A stretch of 64,000 nt of DNA from Blastococcus sp. CPCC 205250 (lineage in GTDB: Bacteria; Actinomycetota; Actinomycetes; Mycobacteriales; Geodermatophilaceae). The stretch covers positions 1 through 64,000 of the forward strand of contig NZ_JABGCG010000002.1 in the NCBI RefSeq assembly GCF_019799925.1. The letters are read 5' to 3'. The notes beneath the pieces are model-generated. The model was not told where the DNA came from and made no database searches. It saw only the letters and a program-made list of their open reading frames with translations. Of this stretch, positions 36,158 to 46,691 are shown piece after piece (positions within the stretch are counted from its first letter, which is position 1; each line of letters begins with the position of its first letter). The position numbers were made by a program, and so were the translations under genes.

Positions 36158-36642
36158 CGGGGGTCCCGCGGACGCCAGACGACCAGGGCGGACGTGGCGG
36201 GCCGCAGGGGCACGAGGGCCCCGCCGTAGCCCGGCTCGCCGAAGTGGCCGGACCGGGCCGCCGACTCCGCGGCGATCCGGCGGCTCTCGGCCACCTCCAG
36301 CTCGTCGAGGAGCTCCCGGACCCGGTGCTGCAGCGCCTCGACCTGCGACTCGAGCTCGATGATGCGCTTGATGCCGGCCAGGTTGACGCCGTCCTCCTGG
36401 GAGAGGCGCTGGACCTCCCGCAGGAGCGCGACGTCGCGCGGGCTGTAGCGCCGCCCGCCGCCCGCCGTCCGCCCGGGCCGGACGAGGCCGAGCCGGTCGT
36501 ACTGGCGCAGCGTCTGGGCGTGCATGCCGGCGAGCTCGGCGGCCACGGAGATGACGAAGACCGGCGCGTCCTCGGCGACGGCGCGGGCGGCCGCGCCCAT
36601 GTCGGCGCTGCGCTCCCGGCCGCCGTCGGGCGGCGCCGTCAC
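36154..36642 (-). CDS. hspR: Heat-shock repressor HspR (MerR family)
   Basis: A 162-aa MerR-family repressor of dnaK and clpB. The HTH includes [20 protein letters not shown] followed by [20 protein letters not shown], a near-diagnostic HspR segment, then a coiled coil ([20 protein letters not shown]). The first ~25 residues are a variable extension; the GTG at 36642 is in overlap with the dnaJ stop. HAIR-like operators are present upstream of both dnaK and clpB, so the circuit is complete within the window. Confidence 0.93.
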   Translation of the reverse strand: MTAPPDGGRERSADMGAAARAVAEDAPVFVISVAAELAGMHAQTLRQYDRLGLVRPGRTAGGGRRYSPRDVALLREVQRLSQEDGVNLAGIKRIIELESQVEALQHRVRELLDELEVAESRRIAAESAARSGHFGEPGYGGALVPLRPATSALVVWRPRDPR

Positions 36643-37862
36643 CGGGGACCCCCACCGGCGACGGCGGCGGTGATCGCCGGCCGCGGGTCACCCAGCTCGG
36701 CCTCGAGGGTCTTGATCGCCTGCTCCGCCGCGGCCGACACCCGCTTGGGGACGGCGACCTCGACGGTGACGAGCAGGTCGCCGGGACGGCTCTTGCCCTG
36801 GACACCCCGCCCGCGCACCCGCAGGGTCTGCCCGCTGGCGGTGCCGGCGGGCACCCGCAGCGAGACGTTGCCGTCGAGCGTGGGCACGGTCAGCGTCGTC
36901 CCGAGCGTGGCCTCGCCGAAGGTGATCGGCACGGTCAGCGTGAGGTCGCTGCCGTTGCGCCCGAACAGCTCGTGCGCCGACACGTGGACGACGACGAACA
37001 GGTCGCCCGCCGGGCCGCCCCGCCGTCCCGGCGCCCCCTTGCCCGCCAGCCGGATGCGCTGACCGTCCTTCACCCCGGCCGGGATCCGCACGGTGATGGT
37101 GCGGGTCTGCGTGGTCACGCCGCTGCCGGTGCAGGTCGGGCACGGGTCGTCGACGACCGAGCCGCTGCCGCGGCAGTTGCGGCAGGGCTCGGAGAAGGCG
37201 AACGCGCCCTGGCTGCGACTGGTGACCCCGGCGCCCTGGCACACCGGGCAGGTGTGCGGGGAGGTGCCGGGCTTGGCGCCGCTGCCGGCACAGGTCGGGC
37301 AGGTGCCCGGGCTCTGCATGCGCAGCGGCACGGTCACGCCGAGGACGGCCTCCTCGAAGGAGAGCGTCGCCTCGGTCTCGACGTCCTGCCCGCGCGCCGG
37401 TCCGGACGCCGCCTGGCTGCGGGCACGGGCACTGCCGGGGGGAGCGGCGCCGCCGGCGCCGCCGAACAGCCCGCCGAGCAGGTCGCCCAGCCCCCCGGCG
37501 CCGGCCGTGCGCCCGCCGGAGGCACCGGCGGCGCCGAACAGGTCACCGAGGTCGAAGGGCTGCCCCGCCCCGGCGTTGTTCGGGAACCCGCCGGGGAAGC
37601 CGGCCCGCGCGCCCGCGCCGCCGGACCCGAAGAGCCTCCGGGCCTCGTCGTACTCGGCCCGCCGCTTGGGGTCCGACAGCACGTCGTAGGCCTCGGAGAC
37701 GTCCTTGAACCGGGCCTCCGCGTCCGCGTTGCCCGGGTTCTTGTCCGGGTGCAGGTCGCGGGCGAGCTGGCGGTAGGCCTTCTTGATCGCCGCCGCGTCG
37801 GCGTCCTGGGCGACGCCCAGCGCGGCGTAGTAGTCCTTCTCGATGAAGTCCCGGGTGCTCAT
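36639..37862 (-). CDS. dnaJ: Co-chaperone DnaJ
   Basis: A 407-aa class A J-protein that delivers clients to DnaK and stimulates its ATPase. It has a J domain with the HPD tripeptide ([13 protein letters not shown]), a Gly/Phe/Ala-rich stretch (about 75-150), four zinc-finger repeats ([32 protein letters not shown]), and the C-terminal client-binding beta domains. ATG follows grpE by 19 bp, with a purine-rich Shine-Dalgarno. Its stop overlaps the hspR GTG. Confidence 0.95.
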   Translation of the reverse strand: MSTRDFIEKDYYAALGVAQDADAAAIKKAYRQLARDLHPDKNPGNADAEARFKDVSEAYDVLSDPKRRAEYDEARRLFGSGGAGARAGFPGGFPNNAGAGQPFDLGDLFGAAGASGGRTAGAGGLGDLLGGLFGGAGGAAPPGSARARSQAASGPARGQDVETEATLSFEEAVLGVTVPLRMQSPGTCPTCAGSGAKPGTSPHTCPVCQGAGVTSRSQGAFAFSEPCRNCRGSGSVVDDPCPTCTGSGVTTQTRTITVRIPAGVKDGQRIRLAGKGAPGRRGGPAGDLFVVVHVSAHELFGRNGSDLTLTVPITFGEATLGTTLTVPTLDGNVSLRVPAGTASGQTLRVRGRGVQGKSRPGDLLVTVEVAVPKRVSAAAEQAIKTLEAELGDPRPAITAAVAGGGPR

Positions 37863-37881
37863 CGGACGCCCCCTCTCGCGC

Positions 37882-38597
37882 TCAGTCGGACGTCGTGGAG
37901 CCGCTCGCCGGCTCCTCCGCCGTCACTGGGGCCTCCCCCGCGGCCGGTCCGCTCGCGGCGGCCGGGGCGGGGTTCTCGGGCTCGGTCACCGCGACCATGG
38001 CGGTGCGCAGCACGCGGTCGCCGCGGCGGAAACCCTGCCGCAGCACCGTGGTCGCCGTCGGCACGGTCACCTCGGCGGAGGTGTCGTGCATGACCGCCTC
38101 GTGCAGCGCCGGGTCGAACGGGTCCCCGCTCACGCCGAACGCCTCGACCCCGAGGCCGTCCAGGACGCCGAGGACGCGGTCGGCCACCACCTTGAAGGCG
38201 CCGGTGAGGTCGCCGTGGTCCCGGGCCCGCTCGATGTCGTCGACGATCGGGAACAGGCCGGTGGCGAAGCGCTCGGCGGCCTGGTCCACGACCAGCGTGC
38301 GGTCCCGGTCGACCCGTCGCCGGTAGTTGGCGTACTCGGCGGTGACCCGCTGGAGGTCCTCCGTCCGCTCGGCCAGCTGGCGGGCCAGGTCACCGTCGTC
38401 GATGACCTGCTCCGCCGGCTGCGCCGCGGCCGCCGCCGTCTCGTTCTCGCTCATCTGCTCCCCTGCTGGGCGACTGGTGGACGGGTCCGGCGGGGAGCCG
38501 GCCGGCTGTGCGCCGGCCGGCTCCCGCGCCGTACCGCTGGTGGGGTCGCCCGGCCGCCCGTCCCGCTCGGGGACCGGCGGCCGCTCGCCCCCCTGAC

Positions 38598-38601
<4 letters not shown>
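37882..38601 (-). CDS. grpE: Nucleotide exchange factor GrpE
   Basis: A 239-aa exchange factor for DnaK. The first ~70 residues are disordered and Pro/Gly-rich; the long dimerisation helix is around [20 protein letters not shown], and the C-terminal beta domain contains [14 protein letters not shown] and [23 protein letters not shown] overlaps the dnaK stop (ATGA). A later in-frame ATG (residue 50) would give a shorter protein, but the overlap start is preferred. Confidence 0.93.
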
Positions 38602-40475
<1,874 letters not shown>

Positions 40476-40562
40476 GGAGCTGGCCTCTCTTCCGTAGTGC
40501 AGGTGTGGTGCTGGTCCGTGTGGTGCAGGTCCGTGAGGCGGTCAAAGGACGCCGTCGACCAT

Positions 40563-40583
40563 CTTGCGTCGGGTCCGCTCAAC
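40563..40583. promoter_or_regulatory. HAIR-like HspR operator upstream of dnaK
   Basis: CTTGCGT-N7-GCTCAAC (40563-40583) matches CTTGAGT-N7-ACTCAAG at 11 of 14 positions with correct spacing, 88 bp upstream of the dnaK ATG. Read on the dnaK strand it begins GTTGAGCGGA, as does the clpB site. Confidence 0.8.
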
Positions 40584-40694
40584 TTTCCTGCCCAGCCTAA
40601 CGGCACGTCGGCGCTCCGTGTTCCCGGGTGCTCGACGACAGCGCCCTCGACCCCTCCCCGCCCACCGCCCACGGCGCCCCAGCGGCACCTCCAA

Positions 40695-40729
40695 CGCGGC
40701 AGTGCCGCAGGACGTCGATCACTGCCGCG
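40695..40729. repeat. Palindromic element upstream of the second DUF559-type gene
   Basis: CGCGGCAGTG (40695-40704) pairs with CACTGCCGCG (40720-40729) around a 15-nt loop. The left arm contains the 13-mer GCGGCAGTGCCGC (40696-40708), itself an odd-centred palindrome, which recurs exactly just past the gene at 41843. The rest of the 371-bp dnaK-nuclease gap holds the HAIR site and no further coding signal. Confidence 0.65.
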
Positions 40730-40846
40730 CTGCAGAGCGGCAGCGGCGACCGTCCCGAGGCTCCGGCGCGTTCCACCGGTGAGGCGCCCGTCCACAGCTA
40801 GAGCGGGACCGGGTCACCGGGGAGAGGGTGCCCTGAGGCTGCCGGC

Positions 40847-41839
40847 ATGCACCCGTTGCTCCGAGCCGCCGCCGAGCGTCGACGAGGCCTCTTCACCGCG
40901 GCTGACGCCCGCCGCGCCGGCTACGACCACTCCGAGATCCGACACCTGTGCCGAGCGGGCACGTGGCGCCGACTCCGGCGTGGGGTGTACGTGAGCGCCG
41001 ACGACCTGGCCCGCGCCGAGGCCGAGGGGAAGCGACGCCAGGTGGACGCCCTGGCGGTACTGGTCGCGCTCGACCGGCCGACGGCCGCGCTCAGCCACCT
41101 GACCGCCTGCCACCTGTGGGGCTTGCCGGTCCGCCGGGACCCCGACGCGCTCGTCCGACTGACGGACCCGACCCACACGAGGACCGGCCGCGGGTTCCGG
41201 ATCACCTGCGGACCGCTCGGCGACGACGAGATCCGCACCGACGGCCCCCTCCGCCTCACGAGCCCCGGCCGGACGCTCGTCGACTGCGCTCGCGAGGGGC
41301 CACTGGAGGACGCCGTCGTCGCCATGGACGCCGCCCTGCTGAGGAGGCGACTGACGTCGGCCGAGCTCGCCGCGGCTGCCGGCAGAGCCGCACGGTGGCC
41401 GGGCGCAGCGAGGGCTGCGCGAGCCGTGGCTCTCGCGGACGGCCGGGCGGAGTCCCCGCTGGAGACCCGGGGGCGCCTGCGCGTCATCGGCGCCGGACTC
41501 CCGGCGTTCGACCTCCAGCGGGAGGTGTGGGCCGGTGGACGGAGGATCGCCGTGGCTGACCTCTGGTTCGACGAGTCGGCGGTCGCCGTCGAGTTCGACG
41601 GGCAGGTGAAGTACACGGAGCCGTGGCGCGACCCCGGCCGGGTGCTGTGGGAGGAGAAGCGACGCGAGGACCGGGTGCGCGCCCTCGACATCGGCGTCGT
41701 GCGCATCGCGGCCGCTGACCTGACGACCGGGTGGCCCGCTCTCGAGGCGAGGCTGCGAGAGCTGACGAGCCGGCCGGGACCCGCCGCGCGCCGCTTCACC
41801 ACAGTCCGCCGTCTCGAGGGGCGTGTCCGCACAGCCTGA
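40847..41839 (+). CDS. AbiEi-like/DUF559-type endonuclease-fold protein
   Basis: A 330-aa protein of the same architecture as the gene at 8443. The N-terminal winged helix (RRGLFTAADARRAGYDHSE, RHLCRAGTWRRLRRGVYV) is the AbiEi-type antitoxin domain. The C-terminal half has the VSR/DUF559 acidic pattern: SPLETRGR (Glu206), VADLWFDES (Asp238) and VAVEFDGQVKY (Glu249, Asp251), then EKRREDRVRALDIGVVRI. No toxin gene is adjacent. Both flanks carry copies of a 13-bp palindrome. Function is inferred from the fold only. Confidence 0.75.
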   Translation: MHPLLRAAAERRRGLFTAADARRAGYDHSEIRHLCRAGTWRRLRRGVYVSADDLARAEAEGKRRQVDALAVLVALDRPTAALSHLTACHLWGLPVRRDPDALVRLTDPTHTRTGRGFRITCGPLGDDEIRTDGPLRLTSPGRTLVDCAREGPLEDAVVAMDAALLRRRLTSAELAAAAGRAARWPGAARAARAVALADGRAESPLETRGRLRVIGAGLPAFDLQREVWAGGRRIAVADLWFDESAVAVEFDGQVKYTEPWRDPGRVLWEEKRREDRVRALDIGVVRIAAADLTTGWPALEARLRELTSRPGPAARRFTTVRRLEGRVRTA

Positions 41840-41842
41840 CCG

Positions 41843-41891
41843 GCGGCAGTGCCGCGGTGCGGCCGCCGGTGCCGCGGTACAGCGCGGCAGT
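41843..41891. repeat. Palindromic element downstream of the second DUF559-type gene
   Basis: The 13-mer GCGGCAGTGCCGC (41843-41855) is identical to the upstream copy. CAGCGCGGCAGT (41880-41891) is the exact reverse complement of 40721-40732 upstream, so the gene is bracketed by direct and inverted copies. The 385-bp gap to the next gene holds this element, then a palindromic operator at 42045 and no coding frame I can support. Confidence 0.6.
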
Positions 41892-42044
41892 CCCGACCAT
41901 GACGCGGCGGCGCCTGACGCCGATCGACCGGCCAGCGGCAGGGGGTGGTCGTACACCGACAGGGGGACGGGCGGCCGGGCCGGAGGGGGCGCAGCATGGG
42001 GTGAGCGGGGTCACCAGCCGGCCCCTGCGACGCGCGGCGGTTCT

Positions 42045-42062
42045 GGTTACCGGCGAGTAGCC
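42045..42062. promoter_or_regulatory. Imperfect palindrome upstream of the EtfD-like gene
   Basis: GGTTAC-N6-GTAGCC (42045-42062) has arms that match at 5 of 6 positions and resembles the TTAC-N-GTA type sites of TetR-family fatty-acid regulators in actinobacteria. The TAGCCT inside it could be a -10 box. The assignment to a particular regulator is a guess. Confidence 0.45.
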
Positions 42063-42224
42063 TGGGCGCGCGCCCGTTATCGTGCGCAGGCGTGCGGGCA
42101 GCGGTGCCCGTGGCGGTCCGCCGTCGGCCGTAGGCCGGTGTGCGACGGCGAGGGCGCACCTCCCGTCGCCGGGGCGGACCGGAGATCGTCCGACGCCGCC
42201 GGGCGTCCGGGAGGGAAGCACTCT

Positions 42225-44519
42225 ATGACAGGCCCGCTGCAGATCGTCATGGGGACGATCAGCGTCCTGTTCCTGATCGTCGCGTCCGTGCTCGCCTACC
42301 GGGCGGTCCGCGCGATGATCCGGATCATCAGGACCGGCCAGCCGGACAGCAGCCGGTCCGGCCCGGTCGGCCCACGACTCAAGACCCTCGCGGTCGAGTC
42401 GCTCGGCCACACCCGCATGCTCAAGTGGTCGGCCATCGGTGCCGCCCACTGGTTCGTCTTCCTGGGCTTCTACGGGCTGTTCCTCACACTCGTCGAGGCC
42501 TTCGGCGAGGTCTGGAACCCGGCCTTCCACCTGCCGCTCATCGGCGAGTGGAGCGTGTGGAACCTGTTCGCCGACATCATCGGCGCGGGCACGATCCTCG
42601 GGATCCTCTACCTGATCTACCGGCGCCAGAAGGACCACCCGCGCCGGCAGGGCCGCAAGAGCCGCTTCGCCGGGTCGAACGAGGGCCGCGGCTACTTCGT
42701 CGAGGCCGTCGTCCTCACCGTCGGCATCTGCATCCTGCTGATCCGCGCCCTCAAGGTCTCCTCCGACCTGACCGACGCCCCCGCCTGGTCGCACCCGGTC
42801 TCCGGTGCCCTCGCGACCGTGCTGCCCGACAGCCCGACCGCGCTGTCGGTGGTCGCCTTCATCAAGATCCTCGTCTCGCTGACCTGGCTCGTGGTCATCA
42901 GCCGGATCCTGAACATGGGCGTCGCGTGGCACCGGTTCAGCGCGTTCTTCAACATCTACTTCAAGCGGAACGACGACGGCACCGTCGCCCTCGGTCCGCT
43001 GCAGCCGATGACCTCGAACGGCAAGCCGATCGACTTCGAGGACCCCGGCGAGGACGACGTCTTCGGTCGCGGCAAGATCGAGGACTTCACCTGGAAGGGC
43101 ATGCTCGACTTCACCACCTGCACGGAGTGCGGTCGGTGCCAGAGCCAGTGCCCGGCGTGGAACACCGGCAAGCCCCTGTCGCCGAAGATGGTGATCATGG
43201 ACCTGCGGGACCACCTCTACGCCAAGGCCCCGTACCTGCTCGGCGCGCAGACGGCGAGTGAGACCGCGCCGGACTACGACGTCCTCAAGCCCAGCGACGA
43301 GCAGGTCTGGGCGTCGGGCTACGCGCGCATCGAGGGCACGAACGACGCCCAGGCGCACCGCCCGCTGGTCGGCACCCTCGAGGAGGGCGGGGTCATCGAC
43401 CCCGACGTCCTGTGGAGCTGCACCAACTGCGGCGCCTGCGTCGAGCAGTGCCCGGTCGACATCGAGCACGTCGACCACATCGAGGACATGCGCCGCTACC
43501 AGGTGCTGATCGAGTCCAGCTTCCCCTCCGAGGCCGGCGTGATGATGCGCAACCTCGAGAACCGCGGGAACCCCTGGGGTGTCAGCCCCAGCACCCGCAC
43601 CGAGTGGATCAAGGAGATGGACTTCGAGGTCGAGGTCGCCGACGGTCCGCTGGACTACGAGGTCGAGTACCTGTTCTGGGTCGGCTGCGCCGGCGCCATC
43701 GACGACCGCGCCAAGAAGGTCACCAAGGCCGTCGCCGAGCTGCTGCACACGGCCGGCGTCCGGTTCGCCGTCATGGGCGAGGGCGAGACCTGCTCCGGTG
43801 ACCCGGCCCGCCGCATGGGCAACGAGTTCCTGTTCCAGATGCTGGCGCAGGAGAACGTCGAGTCCCTCAACGGCGTCTTCGAGGGCCGCGTGCCGGGAAT
43901 GCGCAAGATCGTCACGACCTGCCCGCACTGCTTCAACTCGCTGGGTCGCGAGTACCCGCAGGTGGGTGGCGACTACGAGGTCGTGCACCACACGCAGCTG
44001 CTCAGCCAGCTCGTCGAGGAGGGCCGGCTCACCCCGGTCACCCCGATCGACCGCAAGATCACGTATCACGACCCGTGCTTCCTGGGCCGGCACAACAAGG
44101 TCTACACGCCGCCGCGGGAGATCCTCGACTCCGTCCCCGGCCTCTCCACCCAGGAGATGCACCGCTGCAAGGACCGCGGCTTCTGCTGCGGCGCCGGCGG
44201 CGCGCGCATGTGGATGGAGGAGAAGATCGGCAAGCGGATCAACGTGGAGCGCACCGAGGAGGCCCTCGGCCTCGACCCGGACGTCATCTCCACCGCCTGC
44301 CCGTTCTGCATCACCATGCTCTCCGACGCCCTCACGTCGAAGAAGCAGAACGGCGAGGCCGCCGAGCACGTCGAGGTCCTCGACGTCAGCCAGATCCTGC
44401 TCCGCTCGATGGCGCCGGTCGGCGCCCCGGGCACGGAGTCCGGGGCCGACGTCGGCACCAAGGCCGACGACGTCGCCGGCACCGGCTCGGCGGCGACGGA
44501 GCACGGCCCGCCGGCCTGA
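42225..44519 (+). CDS. Membrane Fe-S oxidoreductase, EtfD-like (electron transfer from ETF to quinone)
   Basis: A 764-aa protein. The N-terminal ~260 residues hold about five membrane helices with His residues suited to heme b. Two [4Fe-4S] motifs follow (CTECGRCQSQCP; CTNCGACVEQCP). Two CCG domains (ends marked by TTCPHCFNSL and by GFCCGAGGARMW with ACPFC) give the heterodisulfide-reductase-like core. The architecture matches mycobacterial Rv0338c/EtfD, which passes electrons from electron-transfer flavoprotein to the respiratory chain during fatty-acid oxidation. The tail from about 730 is disordered. GAGGGAAG precedes ATG. Confidence 0.85.
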   Translation: MTGPLQIVMGTISVLFLIVASVLAYRAVRAMIRIIRTGQPDSSRSGPVGPRLKTLAVESLGHTRMLKWSAIGAAHWFVFLGFYGLFLTLVEAFGEVWNPAFHLPLIGEWSVWNLFADIIGAGTILGILYLIYRRQKDHPRRQGRKSRFAGSNEGRGYFVEAVVLTVGICILLIRALKVSSDLTDAPAWSHPVSGALATVLPDSPTALSVVAFIKILVSLTWLVVISRILNMGVAWHRFSAFFNIYFKRNDDGTVALGPLQPMTSNGKPIDFEDPGEDDVFGRGKIEDFTWKGMLDFTTCTECGRCQSQCPAWNTGKPLSPKMVIMDLRDHLYAKAPYLLGAQTASETAPDYDVLKPSDEQVWASGYARIEGTNDAQAHRPLVGTLEEGGVIDPDVLWSCTNCGACVEQCPVDIEHVDHIEDMRRYQVLIESSFPSEAGVMMRNLENRGNPWGVSPSTRTEWIKEMDFEVEVADGPLDYEVEYLFWVGCAGAIDDRAKKVTKAVAELLHTAGVRFAVMGEGETCSGDPARRMGNEFLFQMLAQENVESLNGVFEGRVPGMRKIVTTCPHCFNSLGREYPQVGGDYEVVHHTQLLSQLVEEGRLTPVTPIDRKITYHDPCFLGRHNKVYTPPREILDSVPGLSTQEMHRCKDRGFCCGAGGARMWMEEKIGKRINVERTEEALGLDPDVISTACPFCITMLSDALTSKKQNGEAAEHVEVLDVSQILLRSMAPVGAPGTESGADVGTKADDVAGTGSAATEHGPPA

Positions 44520-44540
44520 GCAGCGCCTCCCTGCAGGAAC

Positions 44541-44581
44541 GACGACGGCGCGTGTCCCCCTCGGGGGCACGCGCCGTCGTC
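44541..44581. terminator. Long stem-loop after the EtfD-like gene
   Basis: GACGACGGCGCGTG (44541-44554) followed by TCCCCC pairs with 44563-44581 across a TC loop, with one unpaired or mismatched base, 21 bp after the stop codon. There is no U-tract. Confidence 0.7.
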
Positions 44582-44660
44582 GTCCCTGCCCGTGCGCGGT
44601 GCCCGGCCGCGCGGAGGGCCCGGTGCGAGGCCCTCCCCGGGAGCGGAGGACCATCGTCCG

Positions 44661-45977
44661 GTGACCCGGACCGCCCCCTCCCCCGCTCCGCCCACCACGG
44701 GACGCCGGGGACTGTGGCTGGTCGCCGTCGCGATCGTGATGACCGGGCTCAACCTCCGGACGGCGGTCGGCAGCGTCGGCCCGGTGCTGGAGGAGATCGA
44801 GGCCGCCCTCGGCCTGTCCAGCGCCGCGGCGGGGCTGCTCACCACGATGCCGGTGATCTGCTTCGCAGTCCTCGGCTTCGCCGGCCCCCCGCTGTCGGCC
44901 CGGTTCCGCGACTCGCACGTGCTGGCCGGCGGGCTGCTGGTCATGGCCGTCGGGCTGGTGCTGCGGTCCTCGGCGCACTCGCCGGCCCCGTTCTTCGCCG
45001 GCACGGTGCTGGCGATGTCCGGCGGGGCGCTGGGCAACGTGCTGCTGCCCAGCCTGGTGAAGCGCTACTTCCCCCACCGCACGGGACTGATGATCGGTCT
45101 CTACGGCATCGCCCTCAGCCTGGGCGGCGCGGTCGCCGCCGTCGTCCCGCAGCAGGTGGTGGCCGCCGTCGGGGACGACGGCTGGCGCTGGGGCCTCGGG
45201 TTGTGGGCGGTGCTCGCCGTCGTCTCGGTCCTGCCGTGGCTGGGCGTGCCGGCCCGCCCCGGGAGCTCCCGCGGCTCGCACGCGGCGTTCCCGATGCGCG
45301 CGCTGCTGCGCAGCCGGCTGGCGTGGGCCCTCGCGCTGTTCTTCGGCGTCCAGGCGATGCAGGCCTACGTCGTCATCGGGTGGTCCGCGCAGTACCTGCG
45401 CGACTCCGGCCTCTCGGCGTCCACGGCCGGGTGGCTGCTCGGCCTCAACACCCTGCTCACCATCCCGATCAACGGGATCGTCCCCGGGCTGGCCGTGCGC
45501 CAGCGGCTGCAGCGCCCGGTGCTGGCCACCTCGCTGGTCGCCTACGTGATCGCCTGGACCGGGTTGTGGGTGGCGCCGACCGCGGCGCCGGTGCTGTGGA
45601 TGAGCGTGCTGGCCATCGGCCTGGGCAGCTTCCCGCTCACCCTGACCCTCTTCGGGCTGCGTGCCGGGTCGCCGGAGTCCACCGCGGCGCTGTCCACCTT
45701 CTCCCAGGGCGTGGGCTACCTGGTCGCCGGCCTCGGTCCGCTGCTCGTGGGGCTGCTCCGGGGCGCCACCGGCGACTACACCGGGATGTTCGTCGTCGTG
45801 CTCGCCGGCGTCGTCGTCCTGGGGGCCGCCGGCTGGGTCGGCACCAGCCCCCGCACCGTCGAGGACGAGATCGGCACCGGGCCGGTCACGCCGTCGCCGC
45901 GGCCCGGGGTGGTCGAGGCCGCCGGGGAGGCGCCCGTGGTGGTCAGGGAGCCGGGCGGCGGGTCTCCGCGCGGCTGA
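44661..45977 (+). CDS. CynX/NimT-type MFS transporter
   Basis: A 438-aa, 12-helix MFS protein of the cyanate/2-nitroimidazole transporter branch: [21 protein letters not shown] near the N-terminus is the typical NLR motif, with [20 protein letters not shown] later. The tail from about 405 is polar. GTG 44661 follows GGAGGA by about 10 nt. Its 3' end overlaps the convergent dcd by 35 bp. The substrate is not predictable. Confidence 0.83.
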   Translation: MTRTAPSPAPPTTGRRGLWLVAVAIVMTGLNLRTAVGSVGPVLEEIEAALGLSSAAAGLLTTMPVICFAVLGFAGPPLSARFRDSHVLAGGLLVMAVGLVLRSSAHSPAPFFAGTVLAMSGGALGNVLLPSLVKRYFPHRTGLMIGLYGIALSLGGAVAAVVPQQVVAAVGDDGWRWGLGLWAVLAVVSVLPWLGVPARPGSSRGSHAAFPMRALLRSRLAWALALFFGVQAMQAYVVIGWSAQYLRDSGLSASTAGWLLGLNTLLTIPINGIVPGLAVRQRLQRPVLATSLVAYVIAWTGLWVAPTAAPVLWMSVLAIGLGSFPLTLTLFGLRAGSPESTAALSTFSQGVGYLVAGLGPLLVGLLRGATGDYTGMFVVVLAGVVVLGAAGWVGTSPRTVEDEIGTGPVTPSPRPGVVEAAGEAPVVVREPGGGSPRG

Positions 45978-46533
45978 AGTTGCGGTACGAGCGCGACGGG
46001 GTCGGGCCGCGCTGGTCCTGGTAGCGCGAGCCGTAGACCGCCGAGCCGTACGGGTGCTCGGACGCGCTGGTCAGCCGGAACAGGCACAGCTGACCGATCT
46101 TCATGCCCGGCCAGAGCGTGATCGGCAGGTTGGCCACGTTGGACAGCTCCAGCGTGATGTGCCCGGAGAAGCCGGGGTCGACGAAGCCCGCGGTCGAGTG
46201 GGTGAGCAGCCCCAGTCGGCCCAGGGAGCTCTTGCCCTCCAGGCGGGCGGCGAGGTCGTCGGGGATCGTGACGACCTCGAGCGTGGAGCCGAGCACGAAC
46301 TCGCCCGGGTGCAGCACGAAGGGCTCATCGCCCTCCGGCTCGACCAGCGTGGTCAGGTCGTCCTGCTGCTGCGCCGGGTCGATGTGGGTGTACCGGGCGT
46401 TGTTGAACACGCGGAAGAACCGGTCGAGGCGGACGTCGATGCTCGACGGCTGGATCAGGCCCGGGTCGTGGGGCTCGATGCCCAGGCGTCCCTCGGCGAT
46501 CGCGGCGGTGATGTCGCGGTCGGACAGCAGCAT
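45943..46533 (-). CDS. dcd: dCTP deaminase
   Basis: A 196-aa enzyme producing dUTP (or dUMP in bifunctional relatives) for thymidylate synthesis. Family motifs: [73 protein letters not shown] and [18 protein letters not shown]. The C-terminal [16 protein letters not shown] is also conserved. ATG at 46533. The 35-bp 3' overlap with the MFS gene means convergent transcription across both ends. Confidence 0.95.
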   Translation of the reverse strand: MLLSDRDITAAIAEGRLGIEPHDPGLIQPSSIDVRLDRFFRVFNNARYTHIDPAQQQDDLTTLVEPEGDEPFVLHPGEFVLGSTLEVVTIPDDLAARLEGKSSLGRLGLLTHSTAGFVDPGFSGHITLELSNVANLPITLWPGMKIGQLCLFRLTSASEHPYGSAVYGSRYQDQRGPTPSRSYRNFSRAETRRPAP

Positions 46534-46691
46534 GGCCGGAGTCTAGGGACGACGCCGCTCACCCCTTCGGGCCGATCTCCGCCCCGGGCCCTCAAGCCGC
46601 GCCCCGAGCGCGCCGATCCGCCCGGGCCGGCCCCTCTCCGGGGCCGGTCGTCGTCCGGGGGACCACCCCGGCTCCGTGGGGAGCCCGATCC

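Noticed and set aside
41796..45281. Very long open frames on the reverse strand across the EtfD-like and MFS genes, and similar frames opposite clpB, purL and the oxidoreductases
   Set aside because: In DNA this rich in GC, the frame opposite a real gene is usually stop-free. Their sequences are Arg/Gly/Asp/Pro-rich with no motifs, whereas the forward genes have full family signatures.
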